DNA of 30,919 bases from VGCC01 sp964495555 (GCA_964495555.1 CAZBWA010000013.1:1-30919), one strand, 5' to 3'. Positions 16,742-25,087 are shown, numbered from the stretch's first letter. Notes: generated by a model from the letters alone, not told the origin. Translations and numbers: made by a program.

Positions 16742-17403
16742 GTGGTGCTCCGAGATCGCGTGCGCAAGCCTGCATCGGGATTCTTCGGATCGCGTCCGAG
16801 AATCTCATCGGTAGAGGGTCCACGGGTATCGGTGACCCCGATGCGAGGCGGCTGCGTCTGCGGAGGACCGGCCGGTTCGCGCACACCCGCGGGCACCGGC
16901 ATGGTGACGACCACCGAGACGATGGCGTGGTAGTCCGTCCCCATCGCGGAGAACAACTCCGTGGCGAAGCGGTCGGAGAAGATCTTCCCGCCCACGCGCA
17001 TGTTCAGTACGTGCCCCTCCTGCAGGAATGCCGAGAGCTCATCACTGCAGAACGACGCGGGGATGTAGTCGTAACGATTCAGGCACACCAGGGCCAGCCC
17101 GAGCAGTGCGTAGTCGTCCTCGGGACGATTCGTCCAGGCGGTCAGCGTGAAGGTCAGGTCGTAGAAGCGGAACGGCTGGCGGTAGTACTCCACGACCCCC
17201 TCGCCGTTGGTCTCCTTCACCAGGGTCGTGGTGCGCCGGGAGAGGTCTTCGCGAATGTCGGCCAGGAACAGGTTCAGCGTGGGCGAGGTGCGTGCGGCGG
17301 CCCAATCCTTCTTCGGCGCCTCGAAGGCGACGGACGGGGTGATACCCGCAACCTGCTCGGCCGAGAGCATGGCAGCGAGAGCCCGGACCACGTCGCCGAT
17401 CAC
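16738..17403 (-). CDS. DUF4255 / Pvc16-like tail-terminator protein
   Basis: A 221-residue protein of the DUF4255 family (Pvc16 N-terminal domain), proposed to cap the tube and sheath end of the particle. Seen are the opening VIGDVVRALAAML, a TSPTLNLFLADIREDL segment, RFYDLTFTLTAW with the typical Asp/Leu pattern, and LLGLALVCLNRYDYIP. The frame stays open upstream to 17472, but the GTG at 17403 gives the family's usual start and has AGGAGGA at 17408-17414, only four bases away. The C-terminal 50 residues are Pro/Arg-rich and probably flexible. It is the first gene of the leftward eCIS operon. Confidence 0.87.
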   Translation of the reverse strand: MIGDVVRALAAMLSAEQVAGITPSVAFEAPKKDWAAARTSPTLNLFLADIREDLSRRTTTLVKETNGEGVVEYYRQPFRFYDLTFTLTAWTNRPEDDYALLGLALVCLNRYDYIPASFCSDELSAFLQEGHVLNMRVGGKIFSDRFATELFSAMGTDYHAIVSVVVTMPVPAGVREPAGPPQTQPPRIGVTDTRGPSTDEILGRDPKNPDAGLRTRSRSTT

Positions 17404-17407
17404 GATT

Positions 17408-17414
17408 CCTCCTG
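17408..17414 (-). promoter_or_regulatory. Strong Shine-Dalgarno for the leftward eCIS operon
   Basis: On the minus strand AGGAGGA ends four bases before the GTG at 17403. The near-perfect anti-16S match decides the start of the DUF4255 gene, although the spacer is on the short side. Confidence 0.7.
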
Positions 17415-17442
17415 GGGGAAGCAGGATGCCTCCACTATGCCA

Positions 17443-17472
17443 GTGTGAGGGGGGATTGCCCCGCTGCCACAC
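17443..17472. repeat. Inverted repeat (possible 5' UTR hairpin) upstream of the DUF4255 gene
   Basis: The plus strand has GTGTG at 17443-17447 and CACAC at 17468-17472, enclosing GGGG at 17451-17454, ATTG, and CCCC at 17459-17462. This allows a stem-loop with an asymmetric internal loop. It lies about 30 bases before the ribosome binding site of the leftward eCIS operon, so it could be an untranslated-region structure or a protein-binding site. It is not followed by a U-run in either direction, so a simple terminator is unlikely. Confidence 0.35.
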
Positions 17473-17480
17473 GGAGTGGG

Positions 17481-17524
17481 ATAAATGTAGATAATTCCTA
17501 TTTGTCCTGATATTCGTATATAGA
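17481..17524 (-). promoter_or_regulatory. AT-rich island, probable promoter region of the leftward eCIS operon
   Basis: About 44 bases that are strikingly AT-rich against a GC-rich background lie between the DUF2786 stop and the DUF4255 gene. On the minus strand TACATT (17489-17484) fits the actinobacterial TANNNT -10 pattern and would start a transcript of roughly 75 leader bases, including the hairpin at 17443-17472. I see no convincing -35 at the usual distance, so the exact promoter is unproven. No terminator hairpin for the DUF2786 gene is visible. Confidence 0.4.
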
Positions 17525-17529
17525 GGTGC

Positions 17530-18315
17530 CTAGGGAGTCCCTCCTGGCCCCAGTCGACCCCGGTCCCCCCGGACCTCGCCCCTCGTGCCGAGCCGGGCCC
17601 GCGACGCGGCGGCCCTGCCCTCCGTCCCCGCCGTCCCGGAGGGCCGGGCACCCCCCGAATACCCGCCCCACCGGCCCCGGGCGGAGGAGGTCTGACGGTG
17701 GAAGTCCCGCACCCGTCGCTCGGCGTCCCGCAACACCAGTGCGCCCGCCGAGCCCCCGGTTGCACGATCGCTCTCCCGGATCCCCTCGCGGCGGGCCTCC
17801 TGGAGGCGTTCGCCGATCCGATCCACGTAAGCGCGGTAGAAGGCGGCCCGGGCCGTTTGGGCGGTGAAGGGCTTGCGGGCGCGACGGCTGCCGCGGACCA
17901 GGTAGGTCTCCTGCCGCCAGGCCCCCGCGGCGATGTAGCCGGTGGCCGAAGAGACCATCTGGACCGAGATCGTGGCGTAGAGCGCCTCGACCATGTCGAG
18001 GTCCCCCGGCATGCCGTATCCGAGAACGTACGTGGAGTCGGCAGCGACATCGACGTGTGCGGAGTTGGCGTGCGCAATCACCACGAACAGGGCGATCAGG
18101 TGCTGGTTGGCCCGCTTGCCCTTCTCACCGATCACCACGGTGCGGGTGATCGGCTCAGTGCGCTCCGGCGCGCGGACACGCGCCGCCGCGATGTCGATGC
18201 TGGCCATGGTCGCCAACGCCTGGGCCTTCATCACATAGGCCTCGGCTTCGAAGGGATTGTCCGTGCGGTCCGCCTTGTCCAGCAAGGCGGAGATCCGACG
18301 GGTGATGTCAGCCAC
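17530..18315 (-). CDS. DUF2786 domain protein
   Basis: A 261-residue protein. The first 50 residues match DUF2786 (ITRRISALLDKADRTDNPFE, AYVMKAQALATMASID). The middle, with RANQHLIALFVVIAHANSAH and a YVLGYGMPGDLDMVEALYA segment, matches the partner domain usually found after it. The last 60 residues are an Arg/Gly-rich, probably disordered tail. The function is unknown. The GTG start overlaps the TIGR04338 stop by eight bases, and the two families are commonly neighbours in actinobacteria, so they probably work together. Whether the pair is linked to the adjacent injection system is not known; the promoter-like island at 17481-17524 separates them. Confidence 0.8.
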   Translation of the reverse strand: MADITRRISALLDKADRTDNPFEAEAYVMKAQALATMASIDIAAARVRAPERTEPITRTVVIGEKGKRANQHLIALFVVIAHANSAHVDVAADSTYVLGYGMPGDLDMVEALYATISVQMVSSATGYIAAGAWRQETYLVRGSRRARKPFTAQTARAAFYRAYVDRIGERLQEARREGIRESDRATGGSAGALVLRDAERRVRDFHRQTSSARGRWGGYSGGARPSGTAGTEGRAAASRARLGTRGEVRGDRGRLGPGGTP

Positions 18316-18784
18316 GGATGGCCCCGTCGTACCCGGCGCGCAGGAGTAAGGCAGCCTCTTCGCCGAGCGTGTGCGTCACCAGGGTGATCATGGCCGTCCG
18401 GAACCGTGCGTCATGCGCGACGGACCGGTGATCGATGAATGTCCAATGGTGGGCAACCTCGTGCAGTACCACGGTCTCGCGCGCCGCCCACGTTCCCGCC
18501 AGGGCACCGTCCACGCCGGGGATCGCGATCGTCGCCGGCAGTGACTCGAAATGGGCGCGCGTGTGACCCTTCCGTACGCGCACATGGGGAGAGTCAATCC
18601 CGACCGTCGCGCAGGCGCTTTCGACGTAGGCACGCACTGCGGCGAGGTCCCCGAAACGGCGTTGAATGGGAATGGTCAGCGTCGATCCGAAGAAATCGAC
18701 GGTGCCACCCCGATCCAGGATGGCGGTCCACTGGTCCTCGGCTGCATAGACGGCCGATCGATCCGAGTCGGAGGTCACGACCAC
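18308..18784 (-). CDS. TIGR04338-like putative metallohydrolase
   Basis: A 158-residue protein with the TIGR04338 pattern: RSAVYAAEDQW near the start, then a zinc-peptidase-like HEVAHH at about 108-113 and a downstream RSVAHDARF segment that could supply the third ligand. There is no signal peptide or transmembrane segment, so it should be cytoplasmic. The substrate is unknown. GTG starts at 18784 and 18778 are both possible; the second overlaps the kinase stop as GTGA. It is coupled at its end to the DUF2786 gene. Confidence 0.78.
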   Translation of the reverse strand: MVVTSDSDRSAVYAAEDQWTAILDRGGTVDFFGSTLTIPIQRRFGDLAAVRAYVESACATVGIDSPHVRVRKGHTRAHFESLPATIAIPGVDGALAGTWAARETVVLHEVAHHWTFIDHRSVAHDARFRTAMITLVTHTLGEEAALLLRAGYDGAIRG

Positions 18785-20109
18785 CGTGGTGTCTCGGACG
18801 CCGACGGGCGTTGCATGACACCCGCGGCGATCGCGGCGAACATGGCCGCGCCCATGGCCCCGGCTTCATCGACGTCGCTCACCCGGAACTCGCCCAGAGA
18901 TGCCCGTTTGGTCGCGGCGACCATCGGATCCTTGATCCAGCCACCGGCGATCACGATCGAACTGGGTGGCCCCACGATCTCGGTCATGCGATGGACACTC
19001 GCTTCGCTGAGAGCGAGAAGGTCTTCGACGCTGGCGCGCCAGAGTGCTGCCGGACGTGCGGAGTCGTCGATGCCACGGATCGACAACCCGTCATGGGCGG
19101 TGTCCTCCAGGGATAGTGAGCCGCGCTCGGTGGTGAGAGCTTCGGAAGCGATGCGCAGGCGCTGGTCACGATCCGTCGCACCGATCGTCTTGGCGATGCG
19201 CTCGAGCGAGAGACCGGTGAGGAATGCGGCCAGCAGGCACACGTGATCCGGAATGACACTCCACATCACCGCGATGTCGTCGACCGCCAGGGCTCGGAGG
19301 TCATCGTGGGTCAACGGGCCTGGAGTGAATCGCAGCAGCGCCTCCGCTGTCCCCATCGAGTCGAAGAGTGCCTGGGATGTCGCGGCACCACTGGCGAAAG
19401 CACCTGCATGGTGGTCCATACCCGCGATGGTGATGACCGCACCACGCATCGGCTCCGGCCAGTCGTCACCGACCCTCCCCACGGCGTCACCGGCTGTCAC
19501 CACCGGACCGGGGAGCAGATTGCCGACGAGGTCGAGCGTGGCCTGCCACGGGGCGCGCGCGACGACGTCGAATAGGCCGGTCCGTGACACTAGGCACAAC
19601 TCGCTCGCGGGATCGGCACCCAGGAGATAGGCCACCCACTCGGCCACGCTGAGGTACGTCGCCGCTGCGTCGACATCGGAATTCCCTTGCAGCCACAGCA
19701 GTTTCGTGACCGAGGGCTTGGAGTTCAGGCGCATGCCGACATGCGACTCGAAGGCGTCGACTCCGACGGCCGAGCGCAAAGTCTCGACATCACCACGGGG
19801 GTCGTGCCACGCGATGATCGGCGCGAGCGGGGTGCCGGAGCCATCCATGAGGATGCCGGCCTCGGCCATGCTGGCGATGCCGATGCCGATGGCGCGCCCA
19901 TCCTCCGGCCACCCTGGATGCCGCACGACACCGTCGAGGACAGCGCGCAGGACCTGGGCCAGGTGCTCGGGCGCCATCTCGGCCTGAGGACCGTCGTGCA
20001 CCCACGGGGTGGCTACCGCGGACTCGGCCAGGACGGACCCGTCGGCAGCGACGGCGATGGCCTTCACCCGGGTCGTGCCCACATCCAGGCCCACCAGCAC
20101 AGGCCTCAT
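18775..20109 (-). CDS. FGGY-family carbohydrate kinase
   Basis: A 444-residue kinase of the FGGY family, which phosphorylates sugars or polyols with ATP. The N-terminal phosphate loop reads GLDVGTTRVKA; MAEAGILMD and PIIAWHDPRG form the family's sugar-binding segment; IAGMDHHAGAFASG carries the presumed catalytic Asp; and VIAGGWIKD is the C-terminal adenosine-binding loop. The substrate cannot be read from sequence. It is somewhat shorter than typical xylulose or glycerol kinases (about 500 residues). AAGGAG precedes the ATG by eight bases. It is transcribed divergently from the aldolase operon with only 67 bases between the starts, which suggests joint control and a shared pathway. Confidence 0.85.
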   Translation of the reverse strand: MRPVLVGLDVGTTRVKAIAVAADGSVLAESAVATPWVHDGPQAEMAPEHLAQVLRAVLDGVVRHPGWPEDGRAIGIGIASMAEAGILMDGSGTPLAPIIAWHDPRGDVETLRSAVGVDAFESHVGMRLNSKPSVTKLLWLQGNSDVDAAATYLSVAEWVAYLLGADPASELCLVSRTGLFDVVARAPWQATLDLVGNLLPGPVVTAGDAVGRVGDDWPEPMRGAVITIAGMDHHAGAFASGAATSQALFDSMGTAEALLRFTPGPLTHDDLRALAVDDIAVMWSVIPDHVCLLAAFLTGLSLERIAKTIGATDRDQRLRIASEALTTERGSLSLEDTAHDGLSIRGIDDSARPAALWRASVEDLLALSEASVHRMTEIVGPPSSIVIAGGWIKDPMVAATKRASLGEFRVSDVDEAGAMGAAMFAAIAAGVMQRPSASETPRWS

Positions 20110-20131
20110 CGGTCACGCTCCTTACGCCAGT

Positions 20132-20137
20132 TAGGCT
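20132..20137 (+). promoter_or_regulatory. Candidate -10 element for the aldolase-sulfatase operon
   Basis: TAGGCT fits the TANNNT -10 pattern and would give a leader of roughly 33 bases before the aldolase ATG, long enough to contain the AAGGAG ribosome binding site. No clear -35 is seen, so confidence is modest. Confidence 0.35.
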
Positions 20138-20176
20138 CGAGACCCCATCCCATCATGGGTCCTGCCAAGGAGTCGC

Positions 20177-21019
20177 ATGACCGACATAACCCCACGCATG
20201 AATCGCCTGTTCAACCCCTCGTCGGGTCGCTGCTTCGACGTGGCCGTCGATCACGGGTTCTTCGGGGAGGGCAGCTTCCTGGCAGGGATCGAGAATCTGC
20301 GGGCGGCCGTGGGCACGCTGGTCGCTGCCAATCCCGATGCCATCCAGTTGACCCAGGGCCAGGCGAGCCTGCTGCAGCACGAGCATGGAGGCCGTGCGCG
20401 GCCCGCTCTCGTGATGCGCACGGACGTGGCGAACGTCTACGGATCGCCGCTCCCGGACCACATGTACAGCCTGATGATCCCCGATCCGGCGCTGCGCGGC
20501 GTGCAGATGGATGCGGCCAGCATCGTGGTCAACCTCTTCGACCTCCCCGGGCGCCCGGACGTGCGCGAGGCATGCATCTCCAACGTCCTGCGCGCGCGCC
20601 AGGACTGTGATCGCTACGGCATGCCGCTCATGGTCGAGCCCCTCGTGATGAAGGACAGCGCCAACGGTGGGTACACGGTCAACGGTGACATCGAACTCAT
20701 CGTCCCCCTGGTGCGCCAGGCGGTGGAGCTGGGTGCAGACATCATCAAGGCCGATCCCACCGACGATCCCAGCGACTACCACCACGTGGTGCGGACTGCG
20801 ACCGGCATCCCGGTGCTCGTCCGCGGTGGCGGGCGGGTGAGCGATCGGGAGCTCCTGGAGCGCACGAAGGCGATCCTGGACCAGGGCGCCGCAGGCATCG
20901 TGTACGGCCGCAACATCATCCAGCACCCGAATCCGGCCGCGATGACGCGCGCCCTGATGGCGATGCTGCACCAGAACGCCACTGTGGATCAGGCAGAGCA
21001 GATCCTCTCCACAGAATGA
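20177..21019 (+). CDS. DhnA-type class I aldolase (FbaB/LsrF-like)
   Basis: A 280-residue TIM-barrel aldolase of the DhnA/class I fructose-bisphosphate aldolase superfamily. Seen are the DVAVDHGFFGEG opening loop, the Schiff-base segment ADIIKADPTD with Lys191, the phosphate-binding VLVRGGGR loop, and GAAGIVYGRNII near the C-terminus. Such enzymes cleave or form C-C bonds in phosphorylated ketoses; LsrF and archaeal-type FBP aldolases are relatives, so the exact substrate is open. AAGGAG at 20167-20172 precedes the ATG by four bases. It is the first gene of an operon with an oxidoreductase, transporter and sulfatase, and overlaps the next start as ATGA. Confidence 0.82.
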   Translation: MTDITPRMNRLFNPSSGRCFDVAVDHGFFGEGSFLAGIENLRAAVGTLVAANPDAIQLTQGQASLLQHEHGGRARPALVMRTDVANVYGSPLPDHMYSLMIPDPALRGVQMDAASIVVNLFDLPGRPDVREACISNVLRARQDCDRYGMPLMVEPLVMKDSANGGYTVNGDIELIVPLVRQAVELGADIIKADPTDDPSDYHHVVRTATGIPVLVRGGGRVSDRELLERTKAILDQGAAGIVYGRNIIQHPNPAAMTRALMAMLHQNATVDQAEQILSTE

Positions 21020-22152
21020 GCACCCCCGTACGCATCGGAGTCATCGGAGGCGGCCTCATGGGCCGCGAACTCGTGGCGGTCTGCGGTCGATGGATGCATC
21101 TTGTGGACCACCCCGCGCAGCCACGTGTCACTGCGATCGCCGATCCGAACCCGGCTGCGCGCGCATGGTTCGAGGAGAACTCGGCCATCACCCTCAGCAC
21201 CGATGACTGGCGCACTCTCGTCGACAGCCCGGACATCGACGTGCTCTACATCGCGGTCCCACATGACCTGCACGAGGAGATCTACATCGCGGCCGCCCGT
21301 GCCGGGCGGGACTTCCTCGGAGAGAAGCCGTTCGGCATCGACCTCGCGGCAGCCGAGCGGATCGTCGGGGCGGTGGACGCCTCCTCCGGTTTCGTGCGGG
21401 TGAGCAGCGAGATGCCCTTCTTCCCCGGAGCCCAACGCGCCATCGCAGCCACGGGTTCCCTCGGCGAGCTCATCGAGGTGCGCTCGGCATTCCTGCACTC
21501 CTCCGACATCGACAGATCGAAGCCGATCAACTGGAAGCGGCGCTCCGAGACGTGCGGGGAGATCGGCGTCATGGGCGATCTCGGCATGCACGTGGCACAC
21601 GTTCCCCTGCGCTTGGGCTACACCCCGACCCAGGTCTTCGCCGTCCTGGATTCGATTGTGACGGAGCGGCCCACTGTGGCGGGGAGCGCGGAGATGGCGC
21701 CCTGCGACACCTGGGATAACGCGATGCTGCTGCTCCGCGGACGCGAGGACCTCCATGCGCACCGCACCTTCCCCATGGTGTGGGAGACGCGCCGCATCGC
21801 CCCCGGCAACATGAACACGTGGGTATTCGAGGCTCTGGGCATGGATGCCGGAGTCCGGTTCAGCACACGCGCTCCGGCTGTCTTCCAGCGATTCGCCCGC
21901 CACGGATCCGAGCAGGTCTGGGAGGAGGTGCAACCGGGCAACGTGTCTGCCTGGCCGATGATCTCCGGTGCCATCTTCGAATTCGGCTTCGCCGACGCAT
22001 TGATGCAGATGTGGGCGAGCTACCTCGCGGAACGCGTGGGCGCTCTCGGGGATCGCTTCGGATGCGCCACCCCTGACGAAGCCCTCATGTCGCATCGTGT
22101 CTTCGCCGCCGCCCTGGAGTCCCAGCAGCGCGCGGCCGCTGTGAGCCTGTGA
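21016..22152 (+). CDS. Gfo/Idh/MocA-family oxidoreductase
   Basis: A 378-residue NAD(P)-dependent dehydrogenase of the Gfo/Idh/MocA family. The Rossmann loop GVIGGGLMG lies at residues 8-16, and the EKP motif (GEKPFGID, Lys104) marks the catalytic lysine. The C-terminal domain carries GVMGDLGMHVAHVPLRLG, with a His in the position typical for the active site. Substrates in this family are sugars, inositols or related polyols. With the neighbouring kinase and aldolase it could oxidise a sugar before phosphorylation and cleavage; that order is inference. It starts inside the aldolase stop and ends in a GTGA overlap. Confidence 0.85.
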   Translation: MSTPVRIGVIGGGLMGRELVAVCGRWMHLVDHPAQPRVTAIADPNPAARAWFEENSAITLSTDDWRTLVDSPDIDVLYIAVPHDLHEEIYIAAARAGRDFLGEKPFGIDLAAAERIVGAVDASSGFVRVSSEMPFFPGAQRAIAATGSLGELIEVRSAFLHSSDIDRSKPINWKRRSETCGEIGVMGDLGMHVAHVPLRLGYTPTQVFAVLDSIVTERPTVAGSAEMAPCDTWDNAMLLLRGREDLHAHRTFPMVWETRRIAPGNMNTWVFEALGMDAGVRFSTRAPAVFQRFARHGSEQVWEEVQPGNVSAWPMISGAIFEFGFADALMQMWASYLAERVGALGDRFGCATPDEALMSHRVFAAALESQQRAAAVSL

Positions 22153-23411
22153 GACGGATCGGTCAGGCGATCCGCCGCACCCCTCTTCTCGCGGGCCTGC
22201 CGCGGGAGGTCGCCGTTCTCACGGCCGTGGCCTTCTGCGTGGCCCTGGGTTTCGGGATCCTCGCGCCCTCCTTGCCGATTTTCGCGCGCACCTTCGATGT
22301 CAGCGCTCTCCAAGCGAGCGCGGTCATATCCGTGTTCGCACTGATGCGCTTCGTCAGCGCACCCGGTGCGGGCGCGCTCACCGATCGCTTCGGCGAACGT
22401 GTCGTCATGTCCTCCGGTCTGATGATCGTCGCGCTCTCGAGCCTGGCCGCGGGTTTCTCACAGACTTACCTACAACTCATCGTGCTGCGCGGTATCGGCG
22501 GCATCGGTTCCTCCATGTTCACCGTGTCCGCGATGGCCCTGGTCCTCCGCGTCGTCGACGCCAACCAACGCGGCCGTGCTGCAGCCGCATTCCAGGGCGG
22601 CTTCCTCATCGGCGGTGTCGCGGGGCCTGCGGTGGGCGGCCTCGTGGTCGCGTGGTCGATCCGCGCACCGTTCTTCGTCTACGCGGCAACGTTGATACTC
22701 GCCACCATCGTCGCGGGTATCTACCTCTCGGGTGCCCACCTACGCGAACGGGAGCGCGAGGTCTCGCACGGCCAGGAGAACAAGCTCCGGGACTTGCGCG
22801 AGGCACTGCGCAGCAAGGCCTACCAGGCCGCGCTCGGGACGAACCTCATCAGCGGGTTCGTCTCCTTCGGACTCCGCTCGTCGGTGGTTCCCCTCTTCGT
22901 CGTCGAGGGGCTGGCGCGCGGCGCCTCCCTTTCCGGTTTCGGCTTCCTCGCGGCGGCGGCCGTGCAGGCGGTGGTGCTCCTGCCGGCGGGACGCATCGCG
23001 GACACGCAGGGGCGCCGGAAGGCACTCATGCTCGGGTCGGTGGCAACGCTGGCGGGCATGGTGCTCCTCACCGCGTCGGACTTCGCCGTGAACACCCTGG
23101 GAACCGCCGGAGCGATAGGAGTCGTTCTCTTCCTCGCTTCCATGGCGGTGCAGGGATACGGCTCGGCCTTCCTGGGCTCCGCTCCCTCGGCAACGGTGGG
23201 TGACATCATGGAAGGCCGTAGGGGTGGGATCGTGGTCGCCACGTTCCAGATGATGTCGGACTTGGGGGCCGTGGTGGGACCGCTGTTGGCCGGGCTGCTG
23301 GTCGATGCCTACGACTTCGATTGGGCCTTCGCCGCGGGCGCGGCGCTTGCCGTGATCCCGATCATCCTCGTCCTACGTATGCCCGAGACCCTGCGTCGGA
23401 GGGCGGCATGA
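22149..23411 (+). CDS. MFS transporter
   Basis: A 420-residue integral membrane protein with about twelve hydrophobic segments and the major facilitator signature between helices 2 and 3 (GALTDRFGERVVM). The second half has a matching loop (GRIADTQGRRKALM). The family moves small solutes by proton coupling, and the sequence is closer to drug-resistance-like MFS proteins than to sugar-specific ones, so uptake versus export cannot be decided. The GTG start overlaps the oxidoreductase stop, and the end overlaps the sulfatase ATG. Its place between sugar enzymes and a secreted sulfatase suggests it carries the substrate of this pathway. Confidence 0.87.
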   Translation: MRRIGQAIRRTPLLAGLPREVAVLTAVAFCVALGFGILAPSLPIFARTFDVSALQASAVISVFALMRFVSAPGAGALTDRFGERVVMSSGLMIVALSSLAAGFSQTYLQLIVLRGIGGIGSSMFTVSAMALVLRVVDANQRGRAAAAFQGGFLIGGVAGPAVGGLVVAWSIRAPFFVYAATLILATIVAGIYLSGAHLREREREVSHGQENKLRDLREALRSKAYQAALGTNLISGFVSFGLRSSVVPLFVVEGLARGASLSGFGFLAAAAVQAVVLLPAGRIADTQGRRKALMLGSVATLAGMVLLTASDFAVNTLGTAGAIGVVLFLASMAVQGYGSAFLGSAPSATVGDIMEGRRGGIVVATFQMMSDLGAVVGPLLAGLLVDAYDFDWAFAAGAALAVIPIILVLRMPETLRRRAA

Positions 23412-25087
23412 CGAGGCGTCGCGTGATGGTCACGGTGGTGGCCTCGGCCACCGTGTTGGGCACGGTGGCGGGGCTTACGGCGATCGCCGCGTTCTCCCCT
23501 GCGACCACGTCCGTGCAGGCCGACACGCTCACCGATCCCACACCCTCACCCGAGGCACCGACTCCACAGCCGACGGATACGCCACCGCCCGCGCCTGCGC
23601 CGGCGGCATCGCGCATTGAGAACGTCGTGTTCATCCTGGCCGACGACCTCGACTGGGAACTGTTCCGGCAGGTCCCCCGCCTGGCCGAACTTCAAGACCA
23701 GGGCATGACCTTCACCAATCACACGGTGGTGGATTCGCTGTGCTGCCCTTCGCGCGTCACGATTCTGCGATCGCAATACATCCACAATCACAAGGTGATC
23801 TCGAATCTCGCCGAGACCGGCGGTGGGTGGGCGAAGTTCAAGGAACGCAATGAGCAGGTGAGCAACCTCCCGGTGTGGGTGTCGAACGCGGGTGTGCGCA
23901 CTGGACTGTTCGGCAAGTACCTCAACGGCTACCCGGATCGAGATGCATTGACGTACGTGCCACCGGGCTGGGATGAGTGGGGTGTTCCCACATCGAGGAG
24001 CGATAGCTACACCGGCTACAACTACACACTCAATGTCAATGGGAAACTCGTGCGCTACGGCAAGCGCCCGGCCGACTTCCTCAACGACGTCATCACTCGC
24101 AAGGCGACGGAGTTCATCCGCGAGTCACCCGGGCCCTTCTTCCTGATGCTCTCCACGTACAGCCCGCACAAGCCGTCGCCCGTGGCCACGCGCAACAAGG
24201 AAACGCACGGGGCCACAGGCGTTCCCCGCACACCGACGTACAACGCCTTCGGTGTCAACGAACCGCCCTGGCTGCAGGAGTTCACGCTGCGTAGCCCGAG
24301 CAAGGTGGCCGGGGACGACCGGATTTGGCGGAAGAGGGCGCAATCCGCCGAGTCGGTGGCCGACTCCGTGGGTGCCGTCCTGTACGAGCTTCGGCGCAGT
24401 GGCAAGGCGGAGAACACCCTCGTCGTGCTCAGCGCGGACAACGGCTATCACCTGGGGCACTTCCGTCTTCCGAAGGGGAAGCGGACTCCGTACGCGTTCG
24501 ACACGGTGGTGCCACTCGTCATGATCGGCCCCGGCATCATCCCCGGCACCCGCATCGACGCCATGACGAGTGCCATCGATCTCGCCCCCACGTTCACGGA
24601 GATCTTCGGGCGTTCCGCCCCTGCGTGGGTGGACGGGCGTTCCCTCAAGGGCTTCATCGACACCGGCCAGACACCCGTGCCGTGGCGTACCGGCGTCCTG
24701 TCGGAGAGCCTCGGCGAGTCCGGGCCCGGGGATCCGGACTACCAGCGGGGGAATCCTCCGCAGTTCGACGCACTGCGCACGGAGAAGTGGCTGTACGTCG
24801 AATACGCCGATGGAACGCGCACCCTCTACGACCGTGAGGCCGATCCGTACGAACTCGTCAACCTGCTTCCAGTCGCGGATCCGGCACTCGTCGCACAATT
24901 AGCCGCACAGACCCAGGCGCTCTCCGTCTGCGCCGGGGCGACCTGCCGGATCGCGGACATGATGACTGTGCAGGGCCCGACGCCCGTGCTCCCCGGGCCG
25001 ACGCCGCCACCCACCGCGCCGCCGAGTGAGACGGCTAGGCCGGAAGCGACACCGGAGCCGACTCTGACTCCGTCGGCAACCGGCTAA
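23408..25087 (+). CDS. Secreted or membrane-anchored sulfatase
   Basis: A 559-residue type I sulfatase. The start is the ATG in the MFS stop (ATGA), which gives an N-terminus of MTRRR followed by a hydrophobic stretch, a signal peptide or anchor; the frame is open upstream but that sequence overlaps MFS. A Pro/Thr linker leads to the catalytic domain: FILADDLDW (metal ligands Asp79, Asp80), the formylglycine motif CCPSR with Cys112, and LSADNGYHLGH (Asp344, Asn345). Activity requires conversion of Cys112 by a formylglycine-generating enzyme, not seen here. The C-terminus is again Pro/Thr-rich. It hydrolyses sulfate esters, of glycans in many relatives. Its stop overlaps the convergent MetB-like gene. 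Confidence 0.88.
   Translation: MTRRRVMVTVVASATVLGTVAGLTAIAAFSPATTSVQADTLTDPTPSPEAPTPQPTDTPPPAPAPAASRIENVVFILADDLDWELFRQVPRLAELQDQGMTFTNHTVVDSLCCPSRVTILRSQYIHNHKVISNLAETGGGWAKFKERNEQVSNLPVWVSNAGVRTGLFGKYLNGYPDRDALTYVPPGWDEWGVPTSRSDSYTGYNYTLNVNGKLVRYGKRPADFLNDVITRKATEFIRESPGPFFLMLSTYSPHKPSPVATRNKETHGATGVPRTPTYNAFGVNEPPWLQEFTLRSPSKVAGDDRIWRKRAQSAESVADSVGAVLYELRRSGKAENTLVVLSADNGYHLGHFRLPKGKRTPYAFDTVVPLVMIGPGIIPGTRIDAMTSAIDLAPTFTEIFGRSAPAWVDGRSLKGFIDTGQTPVPWRTGVLSESLGESGPGDPDYQRGNPPQFDALRTEKWLYVEYADGTRTLYDREADPYELVNLLPVADPALVAQLAAQTQALSVCAGATCRIADMMTVQGPTPVLPGPTPPPTAPPSETARPEATPEPTLTPSATG

Noticed and set aside
1..17403. Prophage
   Set aside because: Only tail-type genes occur, together with eCIS-specific families (DUF4157, DUF4255, eCIS ATPase); no capsid, portal, terminase, lysis or integrase gene is seen.
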